Assembly: GCA_023132365.1 (NCBI GenBank)
Contig: JAGLYJ010000074.1
Location: 1-5,415, forward strand
Length of the DNA: 5,415 nt
Source of the DNA: Mycoplasmatota bacterium
GTDB taxonomy: Bacteria > Bacillota_I > Bacilli_A > Izemoplasmatales > Hujiaoplasmataceae
Direction: 5' to 3'
The translations under genes and the position numbers were made by a program. The stretch's first letter is position 1. Each line of letters begins with the position of its first letter. Below, in pieces: positions 1-5,415 of this stretch. The notes under the pieces were generated by a model, which made no database searches, was not told the origin of the DNA, and saw nothing but the letters and a program-made list of their open reading frames with translations.

Positions 1-591
1 CTGATTAGATCAGGAGCAATTTCCTTAGTTGTTATTGACTCAGTAGCGGCTTTAGTACCTGAAGCTGAAATTAGAGGAGAAATGGGAGACAGTCATATCG
101 GTTTACAAGCAAGACTAATGTCTCAAGCTATGAGAAAATTGTCAGGAGCTATATCAAAATCTAATACAATAGTATTGTTTATTAACCAAATCAGAGAAAA
201 AGTCGGAGTTATGTTTGGTAATCCAGAAGTAACATCGGGTGGTAGAGCGCTAAAATTCTACTCTTCAATAAGACTTGAAATTAGACGTGGTGAACAACTA
301 AAAGATGGAATAAACATAGTTGGTAACGTAGCTAGAGTAAAAGTAGTTAAGAATAAAGTAGCTGCTCCATTTAAAACTTGTAATGTAGATATTGTTTTTG
401 GACAAGGTATTTCTAGAGCCGGAGAATTAGTGGATCTTGGAGTAAATTTTGAAATTATTAAGAAGAGTGGTTCTTGGTATTCATATAATAGTAATAAAAT
501 TGGGCAAGGAAGAGAAAACGCTAAGAAATACTTGCTTGACAACCCAGAAATATTTGAAGAAATAACAAAAAAAGTAAGAGAGCTTATGTAA
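1..591 (+). CDS. recA: RecA recombinase, C-terminal part (5' end outside window)
   Basis: RecA is the ATP-dependent strand-exchange protein of homologous recombination and the co-protease of the SOS response, acting in the cytoplasm on single-stranded DNA. The reading frame is open from base 1, and its first codons align with about residue 133 of E. coli RecA, so roughly the first 132 residues are missing, including Walker A. Within the 196 visible residues there is the Walker B strand LVVID (residues 9-13), the L1-loop region EAEIRGEMGDSHIGL, the NQIR motif (62-65), and the DNA-binding L2 region GVMFGNPEVTSGGRALKFY (69-87). The C-terminal domain follows with VKVVKNKVAAPFK and GELVDLGV. The ATG at 82 is internal (GEMGDSH) and is not the start. 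The protein ends directly after KKVRELM, so the acidic tail found in many RecA proteins is absent. A terminator begins 6 nt after the stop. The family assignment is certain. Confidence 0.98.
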   Translation: MIRSGAISLVVIDSVAALVPEAEIRGEMGDSHIGLQARLMSQAMRKLSGAISKSNTIVLFINQIREKVGVMFGNPEVTSGGRALKFYSSIRLEIRRGEQLKDGINIVGNVARVKVVKNKVAAPFKTCNVDIVFGQGISRAGELVDLGVNFEIIKKSGSWYSYNSNKIGQGRENAKKYLLDNPEIFEEITKKVRELM

Positions 592-597
592 AAGTAT

Positions 598-635
598 AGT
601 GAGAATCCAGAAACGGATTCTCGCTTTTTTTTTTT
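598..635 (+). terminator. Intrinsic terminator of recA
   Basis: An 11-bp stem (598-608 paired with 615-625, containing one G·U wobble at 600/623) closes a 6-nt loop (AGAAAC, 609-614). It is followed by an uninterrupted run of 11 T (625-635). It lies 6 nt after the recA stop codon, which is the expected place for a Rho-independent terminator. It should separate recA transcription from the rny unit downstream. Confidence 0.95.
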
Positions 636-670
636 ATTTGATTTATGCAGTTACTTTACAGAGAAATTCT

Positions 671-699
671 TTGACTATAATATAATAATAATATATAAT
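671..699 (+). promoter_or_regulatory. Sigma-A-type promoter of the rny operon
   Basis: A -35 box TTGACT (671-676, 5 of 6 consensus bases) and a perfect -10 box TATAAT (694-699) are separated by exactly 17 nt. Transcription would start near 706, giving a leader of about 70 nt before the rny ATG. Two further TATAAT words overlap in the spacer (676-681 and 681-686), but they are not paired with an equally good -35 box. The position between the recA terminator and rny supports the call. The transcription start itself is inferred. Confidence 0.85.
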
Positions 700-761
700 A
701 GAGAAGTAATTATGTATATTGTTGTATGTAACTATACTTAAAATATATAAAAAACTAAATG

Positions 762-768
762 AAGGAGA
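762..768 (+). promoter_or_regulatory. Shine-Dalgarno site that sets the rny start
   Basis: AAGGAGA lies 7 nt upstream of the ATG at 776. This strong site favours 776 over the in-frame TTG at 719, which would add 19 residues that are hydrophilic and unlike the RNase Y family. The TTG also has no comparable ribosome-binding site in front of it. Confidence 0.9.
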
Positions 769-775
769 TAATAAT

Positions 776-2353
776 ATGTTATTCGCTGCAATTCCTGTGA
801 CGGAAATTATTATTTCTAGTTTGTTAGGTTTGCTTGTTGGTGGACTTATCGGGTTTATTGTGAGAGTTGCTGTTGTTGAAAAAGGATTTCAAAACGCAAA
901 AAATAAATCACAAGGTATAATTGACAATGCATTTTCTCAAGCGGAGAGAATAAAAAAAGAAAAACTTGTTGAAGCAAAACAAGAAATTTACAATTTAAAA
1001 CAAGATAGTGAAAAAATTCTAAAAGAAAAAAGAAAAGAAGTGCAGGTTGTTGAAAACAAACTGCATCAAAGGGATGAATTATTAGAACGTAGATCTGCAA
1101 ATTTAGATAAACGTGAAGTTAATTTAGACCGAAAAGAAGAGATCTTAGACAATCGGAAATCCGCAATTGATGAAAAGAACTTACAGCTGGAAAAAGTTAT
1201 TACCGAACAGAACAAAAAACTTTTTGAAATTGCTAACTTTAGCGAGAATCAAGCTAGAGAAGTAATCATGAAACGTGTTGAAGAAGACATGGTTGATGAA
1301 ATTGATCGTTTCCTACGAGATGAAGAGGAAAAGGCCAAAAAAGATGCACAAAAACGTGCTAAAGAGATTATTTCTAATTCAATACAGAAATATGCTCAAG
1401 AAGTTACATCTGAAGCTACTGTATCAGTAGTTACCTTACCAAATGATGAGATGAAAGGTCGAATTATTGGTAGAGAAGGACGTAACATTAGAACAATAGA
1501 AGCATTAACTGGAGTTGATTTAATTATTGACGATACTCCAGAAGCTGTAGTCTTATCGGGGTTTGACCCAATAAGAAGAGAGATAGCTAAAAAAGCATTA
1601 GAAACGCTTATCTCAGATGGTAGAATCCATCCAGCAAGAATTGAAGAAATCGTAGAAAAAACTAGAGTTGAAGTAGATCAATTTATTAGAGACAAAGGTG
1701 ATGAAGCCGTATTTGAAACAGGTATTGGTAGAGTTCATCCAGATTTAACAAAATTGATTGGTAGATTAAATTTTAGAACCTCATACGGACAAAACGCTTT
1801 AAGACATTCAATTGAAACTGCTTTCTTAGCAGGTAAAATGGCAGTTGAATTAGGTGAAAATGAAATCATGGCTAAAAGAGCAGGATTATTACATGACATC
1901 GGTAAGGCAGTTGATCACGAAATGGAAGGTTCTCATGTAGAAATTGGTCATTCATTAGCCAAAAAATATCGTGAGCCTAAAGAAGTTATTGATGCAATAG
2001 TATCGCATCACGGCGACAAAGAAGCTACTACAGTAATCGGCGTACTAGTAGCAGCAGCCGACGCATTAAGTGCCGCTAGACCAGGAGCAAGATCAGAGTC
2101 GTTACAAAATTATATTAATCGTTTATCACAACTTGAAGAAATCTCATCTGAAGTTAAAGGTGTTGAACAAGCGTTCGCCATCCAAGCAGGTAGAGAAGTT
2201 AGAGTTATTGTTAAACCTAATGAAGTTGACGATGCAAGAACACATGTTATTGCAAAAGAAATTAAACAACAAATTGAAGAAAGACTTAGTTATCCTGGAA
2301 CTATTAAAGTAACTGTTATAAGAGAGACAAGAGCTCAAGACATTGCTAAATAA
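776..2353 (+). CDS. rny: Ribonuclease Y (membrane-anchored endoribonuclease)
   Basis: RNase Y makes the initiating endonucleolytic cuts in mRNA decay and processing in Firmicutes, acting at the inner face of the cell membrane. The start at 776 gives 525 residues, close to the roughly 520 usual for the family. In order there are an N-terminal membrane segment (about residues 9-34, rich in I, L, V and G) and a long charged coiled coil (about 38-210, rich in K, E and Q). Next comes a KH RNA-binding domain with the GREG loop at 232-235 (GRIIGREGRNIRTIE). The HD phosphohydrolase domain has its first histidine at H344 (LRHSIE), the metal-binding pair H373-D374 (LLHDIGKA), HHGD at 411-414 and D429 (AADALSAARPGAR). 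The C-terminus ends with VKVTVIRETRA-type sequence typical of RNase Y. No catalytic residue appears missing. The gene has its own promoter and heads the unit with the Nudix gene, ymdB and miaB. A hairpin lies 7 nt after its stop. Confidence 0.98.
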   Translation: MLFAAIPVTEIIISSLLGLLVGGLIGFIVRVAVVEKGFQNAKNKSQGIIDNAFSQAERIKKEKLVEAKQEIYNLKQDSEKILKEKRKEVQVVENKLHQRDELLERRSANLDKREVNLDRKEEILDNRKSAIDEKNLQLEKVITEQNKKLFEIANFSENQAREVIMKRVEEDMVDEIDRFLRDEEEKAKKDAQKRAKEIISNSIQKYAQEVTSEATVSVVTLPNDEMKGRIIGREGRNIRTIEALTGVDLIIDDTPEAVVLSGFDPIRREIAKKALETLISDGRIHPARIEEIVEKTRVEVDQFIRDKGDEAVFETGIGRVHPDLTKLIGRLNFRTSYGQNALRHSIETAFLAGKMAVELGENEIMAKRAGLLHDIGKAVDHEMEGSHVEIGHSLAKKYREPKEVIDAIVSHHGDKEATTVIGVLVAAADALSAARPGARSESLQNYINRLSQLEEISSEVKGVEQAFAIQAGREVRVIVKPNEVDDARTHVIAKEIKQQIEERLSYPGTIKVTVIRETRAQDIAK

Positions 2354-2359
2354 AAACAT

Positions 2360-2391
2360 AGCCTTCCAGTAAAATGGAGGGCTTTAGTTTT
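2360..2391 (+). terminator. Terminator-like hairpin between rny and the Nudix gene (possible attenuator)
   Basis: A 9-bp stem pairs 2360-2368 (AGCCTTCCA) with 2375-2383 (TGGAGGGCT), with one G·U wobble at 2364/2379 and a 6-nt loop (2369-2374). The tract that follows is TTTAGTTTT, interrupted by AG and so weaker than the recA terminator. It lies wholly in the 48-nt gap between rny and the next gene, and the Shine-Dalgarno site of that gene begins 2 nt after it. No separate promoter is visible for the downstream genes, so partial read-through is the likely outcome. Its role as a leaky terminator, 3'-end stabiliser or RNase processing site is inference. Confidence 0.7.
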
Positions 2392-2401
2392 CGGAGGACA
2401 T

Positions 2402-2917
2402 ATGGAATACTTTGATTTATATGATGAATTTGGAATAAATTTAAATAAGAAAATAGCTAGAGGTGAAACAACTAGTCCTAATGAATATCATAAAGTAGTC
2501 CATGTTTGGATTAAGAATGATAGAGATGAGTACTTAGTTCAACAAAGAAACAAATCTACAGATAGAAACCCCTATCAATGGGCACCTACAGCTGGGGCAG
2601 TTATAAGTGGTGAGGATACCATAACCGCTGCAATTAGAGAGACTGAAGAAGAAATAGGAGTATTACTAAAACAACATGAATTAGTATTTAAAGATTCATT
2701 GTTTATAAAGCACAGTAAGACTAATTATATTATTGATATTTTTTATATAAACAAGAATATTATACTAGGTGGTTTACAACTAGAAAAATCTGAAGTTAAA
2801 GCTGTAGCATATATGACAAAAGAGAAGATATTTGAAATGATGGAAAATAACCAATTTTGGGATTTTTTAAGTTTTAAACCAAAATATGATTATTTTACTA
2901 TCCTAGAAAAGAGTTAA
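2402..2917 (+). CDS. Nudix hydrolase, IPP-isomerase-like (COG1443-type) group, substrate unknown
   Basis: Nudix enzymes hydrolyse a nucleoside diphosphate linked to another group, using divalent metals held by glutamates. The 171 residues carry a complete Nudix box at 65-87: G65, E71, R79-E80, E83-E84 and G86, fitting the pattern GX5EX7REUXEEXGU. The U position after R-E is Thr81 instead of a hydrophobic residue. The N-terminus (FDLYDEFGINLNKKIARGE) and EYHKVVHVWI (28-37) followed by EYLVQQRN and QWAPTAGAV resemble the Nudix subgroup related to isopentenyl-diphosphate isomerase. The cysteine of true IPP isomerase (TNTCCSHP motif) is not present, so isomerase activity is unlikely. GGAGGA at 2393-2398 gives a strong Shine-Dalgarno site but only about 4 nt from the ATG. 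The gene stops 2 nt before ymdB. Candidate substrates include nucleotides, nucleotide sugars or RNA 5' ends, and the sequence does not decide between them. Confidence 0.9.
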   Translation: MEYFDLYDEFGINLNKKIARGETTSPNEYHKVVHVWIKNDRDEYLVQQRNKSTDRNPYQWAPTAGAVISGEDTITAAIRETEEEIGVLLKQHELVFKDSLFIKHSKTNYIIDIFYINKNIILGGLQLEKSEVKAVAYMTKEKIFEMMENNQFWDFLSFKPKYDYFTILEKS

Positions 2918-2919
2918 GA

Positions 2920-3681
2920 ATGAGAGTATTATTTATTGGCGATATCTATATGGAACTTGGAAGAAAGGCATTTGATATATATTTTGATCAAGTGAAAAGA
3001 GATTATAAGCCTCAATTCATTGTAGTTAATGGTGAGAATATCTCCGATACAAATGGGTTAACTGAAAAAATTTATAAAGATTATCTAAAAAGAGGAGTAA
3101 ATGTATTTACACTTGGTAATCATGCCTTTTCAAGAAGAGATTATCCTGAGGTGTTAGATCTTCAGTATGTAGTGAGACCGGCAAATTATGGTCCGACCAC
3201 TGCAGGTAAGGAATATGTTGAGTACAATTTTAATGGCAAGAAACTTGTTGTTATAAATCTTTTGGGAAGAATCTTTATGAGAGACCCTATTGATAATCCG
3301 TTTACAAAAATGGATATACTATTAAAGAAAATTAAGGCAGATTATATAATTGTTGATTTTCATGCAGAAGCAACAAGCGAGAAAATAGCTTTAGCTCACT
3401 ATCTTGATGGTAGAGTTGATGCTGTATTAGGTACGCATACTCATGTAACTACTGCAGACAATATGGTTTTACCAAAAGGCACTCTATATATTACTGATGT
3501 TGGTATGACTGGAGCAGTACATGGTATTATCGGTGGAGAACTTAAACAAGGGCTTAGAAAGTTTGTTTCAGGAGTTCCAGAGCGCATTAAACCTGAATTA
3601 AGTGGACCACTGCAGTTTAACGCTGTATTTTTAGATTTAGATAACAAAGTAATAAAAAGAATTAATATCAGAGAGGAATAA
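2920..3681 (+). CDS. ymdB: YmdB-family metallophosphoesterase (TIGR00282), cyclic-nucleotide phosphodiesterase
   Basis: YmdB of B. subtilis is a dinuclear-metal phosphodiesterase that hydrolyses cyclic nucleotides and affects biofilm gene expression. The 253-residue product is close to the usual length, and it keeps the metal-site residues D8 (FIGD), E39-N40 (VNGEN), N67-H68 (GNH), H148 (DFHAEATSEK) and H173/H175 (GTHTHV). DVGMTG (193-198) also matches the family. Some signature positions differ. The loop after D8 reads IYMELGR where homologues I recall have a V/F-G-x-P-G-R pattern. GNHAF replaces the usual NH(T/A)W, and GMTGAVHG replaces GMTGPYDG. The start ATG is 2 nt after the Nudix stop. 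I see no strong Shine-Dalgarno site (only GAAAAGAG), so translation is probably coupled to the upstream gene. The family call is secure. The cyclic-nucleotide substrate is inferred from homologues. Confidence 0.94.
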   Translation: MRVLFIGDIYMELGRKAFDIYFDQVKRDYKPQFIVVNGENISDTNGLTEKIYKDYLKRGVNVFTLGNHAFSRRDYPEVLDLQYVVRPANYGPTTAGKEYVEYNFNGKKLVVINLLGRIFMRDPIDNPFTKMDILLKKIKADYIIVDFHAEATSEKIALAHYLDGRVDAVLGTHTHVTTADNMVLPKGTLYITDVGMTGAVHGIIGGELKQGLRKFVSGVPERIKPELSGPLQFNAVFLDLDNKVIKRINIREE

Positions 3682-3682
3682 C

Positions 3683-5116
3683 ATGGATATATTAAATAAA
3701 CCTAGTCTAAGTAAAGCTAGAAAGCGTTCTAAGAGCAAAGTAGACATAGTTGAATATAAAGTAGACGAATATATAAAAGACTTAGGTGTTGGAAAAAAAT
3801 ACCTAATTCAAACCCATGGCTGTCAAGCAAATGAAGCTGATACAGAAGTTATGAAAGGAATGCTTTTAACTCAAGGATTTGAGGAAACTAGCATTATTGA
3901 GGAAACTGATTTAATTCTAATTAATACTTGTGCTATTAGAGAGGGTGCTGAAAACAAAGTTTTTGGTGAACTTGGTAGACTTAAAAGCTTTAAAAGAATC
4001 AATCCTGATTTAATTATCGCAGTTGCGGGATGTATGCCACAAGAAGAAGCAACCATAGAAAGAATCTTATCTACATACAAACATGTAGATATTGTATTTG
4101 GAACTCATAATATTTCTAAATTTTTAAACTATTTATATATTGTTATGAAAGAGAAAAAGAAAATGATTGAAGTTTTATCTAAAGAAGGTTCAATTATTGA
4201 GCATATGCCTTTAGCTAGGGATCATCGTTTTAAGGGCTGGGTTAACATTATGTTTGGTTGTGATGAATTCTGTACTTACTGTATAGTACCTTATACTAGA
4301 GGGAAAGAAAGATCTAGACGAAAAGAATTCATAATTGAAGAAGTCAAGAAGATGATTAAAAATGGATACAAAGAAATAACTTTATTAGGTCAGAACGTAA
4401 ATTCTTATGGACTTGACTTTATAGATAATAAATATAGTTTTGCAGAACTATTGGATGAATTAAGTGATCTTCCAATAGAAAGAATTAGATTTACTACAAG
4501 TCATCCAAAAGATTTTTCAGATGATTTGATTGAAGTTATTGCTATAAAAGATAATGTAATGCCTTCTATTCATTTACCGGTTCAGTCTGGTTCAAATAAA
4601 GTCTTAAAGAAGATGAATAGAAAATACACTAAAGAGGATTATCTTGATTTAGTTAATCGCATTTATAAGAGAATACCAAACGTTTCATTGACTACTGATA
4701 TCATTGTAGGATTTCCAACTGAAACCGAAAATGACTTCCAAGAGACTTTGGACTTAGTACGCAAATCAAATTTTGAGGGGGCATATACTTTTGTCTATTC
4801 AAGAAGAAAAGGGACACCAGCAGCTTCTTATGAATCAGATATTACAGAAGCTGAAGCTAAGAATCGTTTGCATCGATTAAATGATTTAGTTAATGAAGGT
4901 TATCATAGTGGAAACAAACGTTTTGAGAATAAAATAGTTAAAGTATTAGTAGAAGGATATTCTAAAAATAATAAGAGTATTCTAACTGGTCGAACAGAAA
5001 ATAATAAACTAGTTAATTTTTCAGGAAATGAAGCATTAATTGGTAATATAGTTGAAGTTGAAATAACAAATGCAAAGACTTGGTCTTTAGATGGTAAGGT
5101 TGTTTCTAATCAATAA
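3683..5116 (+). CDS. miaB: tRNA-2-methylthio-N6-dimethylallyladenosine synthase MiaB
   Basis: MiaB is a radical-SAM methylthiotransferase that converts i6A37 to ms2i6A37 in tRNAs reading U-starting codons. Its 477 residues match the family. The N-terminal MTTase domain has the three auxiliary-cluster cysteines C47 (HGCQAN), C83 (NTCAIRE) and C117 (AGCMPQ). The radical-SAM motif C193-x3-C197-x2-C200 lies in FGCDEFCTYCIVPYTRGKE, a form typical of MiaB and unlike that of RimO. LLGQNVNSYG (234-243), HLPVQSGS and TTDIIVGFPTET follow, then a C-terminal TRAM domain (about 412-475). A lysine- and arginine-rich extension of about 38 residues precedes the first motif, as in other Firmicutes MiaB proteins. 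The ATG is 1 nt after the ymdB stop, and its Shine-Dalgarno site (GAGAGGA, 3671-3677) lies within the last ymdB codons, implying tight cotranslation. No canonical terminator follows. The isopentenyl donor enzyme MiaA is not in this window. Confidence 0.97.
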   Translation: MDILNKPSLSKARKRSKSKVDIVEYKVDEYIKDLGVGKKYLIQTHGCQANEADTEVMKGMLLTQGFEETSIIEETDLILINTCAIREGAENKVFGELGRLKSFKRINPDLIIAVAGCMPQEEATIERILSTYKHVDIVFGTHNISKFLNYLYIVMKEKKKMIEVLSKEGSIIEHMPLARDHRFKGWVNIMFGCDEFCTYCIVPYTRGKERSRRKEFIIEEVKKMIKNGYKEITLLGQNVNSYGLDFIDNKYSFAELLDELSDLPIERIRFTTSHPKDFSDDLIEVIAIKDNVMPSIHLPVQSGSNKVLKKMNRKYTKEDYLDLVNRIYKRIPNVSLTTDIIVGFPTETENDFQETLDLVRKSNFEGAYTFVYSRRKGTPAASYESDITEAEAKNRLHRLNDLVNEGYHSGNKRFENKIVKVLVEGYSKNNKSILTGRTENNKLVNFSGNEALIGNIVEVEITNAKTWSLDGKVVSNQ

Positions 5117-5181
5117 AAATAACTTAAACTAAATATTATAAAATAAAAACAAGGAAATCGCTAAATTTATGCGTAACTCTA

Positions 5182-5210
5182 TTGAATTATTTATAAAAAT
5201 ATATTAAAAT
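5182..5210 (+). promoter_or_regulatory. Probable promoter of the downstream partial gene
   Basis: TTGAAT (5182-5187, 4 of 6 for -35) and TAAAAT (5205-5210, 5 of 6 for -10) have an ideal 17-nt spacer in the 124-nt gap after miaB. Transcription would start near 5217, about 24 nt before the ATG at 5241. In such AT-rich sequence chance matches are common, so this call is weaker than the rny promoter. The gap contains no clear terminator, so read-through from miaB is also possible. Confidence 0.55.
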
Positions 5211-5240
5211 AGTTATATCAATAATGAAAAGGGTGAGTTT

Positions 5241-5415
5241 ATGAGCAAATTCAAATCAAATGAGGAATATTTTGCTTTTTCTAAAAGGCTAGTTGTTATT
5301 CCGGCTGAGGACTTAAAAAATCTATTATTAAAGCATAAGATAAAATTACCCCTTTATGTCCATGCTTTTTTACTAAAGGAAACGATAAGGCAAAATGTGT
5401 TTGAGGAAAGATTAT
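5241..5415 (+). CDS. Unrecognised protein, N-terminal 58 residues (3' end outside window)
   Basis: An open frame begins with ATG at 5241 and stays open to the window edge (58 codons). A Shine-Dalgarno-like AAGGGTGA (about 5229-5236) lies upstream, and GGTGA matches the 3' part of the anti-Shine-Dalgarno complement. A plausible promoter lies 30 nt upstream of the ATG. The visible residues start MSKFKSNEEYFAFSKRL and continue as a hydrophobic and basic, probably helical stretch (VVIPAEDLKNLLLKHKIKLP, then LYVHAFLLKETI). There is no signal peptide and no evident membrane segment. I do not recognise a family. At this position B. subtilis has ymcA (ricA) downstream of miaB, but the visible sequence does not look like RicA. 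Codon choice (AGG, CCC, CTT, CCG) seems slightly less AT-biased than in the neighbours, though the sample is too small to weigh. Confidence 0.65.
   Translation, partial: MSKFKSNEEYFAFSKRLVVIPAEDLKNLLLKHKIKLPLYVHAFLLKETIRQNVFEERL

Noticed and set aside
258..542. Minus-strand open frames inside recA, rny, ymdB and miaB (for example 258-542, 855-1100, 3441-3647, 3871-4080)
   Set aside because: They lie antisense to strongly conserved genes, have low-complexity products and no recognisable domains, and look like compositional shadows.
82..591. A separate 169-residue protein starting at ATG 82
   Set aside because: The frame is open upstream to base 1 and encodes continuous RecA sequence, including Walker B. 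The Met is internal.
676..700. AT-rich TATAAT/ATAATA repetition as a tandem repeat or replication element
   Set aside because: It is short and irregular, and is explained by promoter composition. There are no DnaA-box clusters or longer repeat units nearby.
712..741. Nine-codon upstream frame (ATG at 712 to TAA at 739) in the rny leader
   Set aside because: The predicted transcript starts near 706, leaving no room for a Shine-Dalgarno site. The peptide shows no run of regulatory codons, and no competing hairpins are evident.
719..775. In-frame TTG at 719 as an upstream start for rny (19 extra residues)
   Set aside because: It has no good ribosome-binding site, the added residues are unlike RNase Y N-termini, and the ATG at 776 has a strong AAGGAGA site at ideal spacing.
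2402..2917. Calling the Nudix gene isopentenyl-diphosphate isomerase (idi)
   Set aside because: The diagnostic cysteine motif is absent although the fold group is similar. Nudix hydrolase is the safer call.
5117..5181. Possible terminator after miaB, including the CGC…GCG pair near 5159-5173 and the palindrome TAAATTTA at 5162-5169
   Set aside because: The stems are only 3-4 bp with no T-tract following, so no intrinsic terminator can be supported.

Overview
The window looks like a chromosomal segment of an AT-rich, low-GC Gram-positive (Firmicutes/Mollicutes-type) bacterium. The recA–rny–ymdB–miaB neighbourhood is the one known from Bacillus-type Firmicutes. All six tryptophans in the complete and partial genes are TGG, no gene contains an in-frame TGA, and all five visible stops are TAA. 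The standard code therefore fits, as in Acholeplasma/Izemoplasma-like lineages or ordinary low-GC Firmicutes. It does not look like the TGA=Trp code of Mycoplasma or Spiroplasma. The species cannot be named from this sequence.

Layout, with every gene on the + strand: the 3' part of recA (1-591) ends at a strong intrinsic terminator (598-635). A near-consensus sigma-A-type promoter (671-699) then starts a new unit: rny (RNase Y, 776-2353), a terminator-like hairpin (2360-2391), a Nudix hydrolase of the IPP-isomerase-like group (2402-2917), ymdB (2920-3681) and miaB (3683-5116). The last three genes are separated by only 2 nt and 1 nt, so they are very probably cotranscribed and translationally coupled. 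After a 124-nt gap with its own plausible promoter (5182-5210), an unrecognised gene starts at 5241 and runs off the window.

Functionally this is an RNA-centred housekeeping cluster. It holds a membrane-bound endoribonuclease that initiates mRNA decay (RNase Y), a metallophosphoesterase of the YmdB family that hydrolyses cyclic nucleotides, and a tRNA methylthiotransferase (MiaB). A Nudix hydrolase of unknown substrate sits among them. The window contains no mobile element, CRISPR array, tRNA, rRNA or obvious riboswitch. The less ordinary points are the Nudix gene between rny and ymdB, the attenuator-like hairpin in front of it, a RecA without the usual acidic tail, altered signature loops in YmdB, and the unidentified terminal gene. 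I saw no convincing sign of an undescribed multi-gene system.
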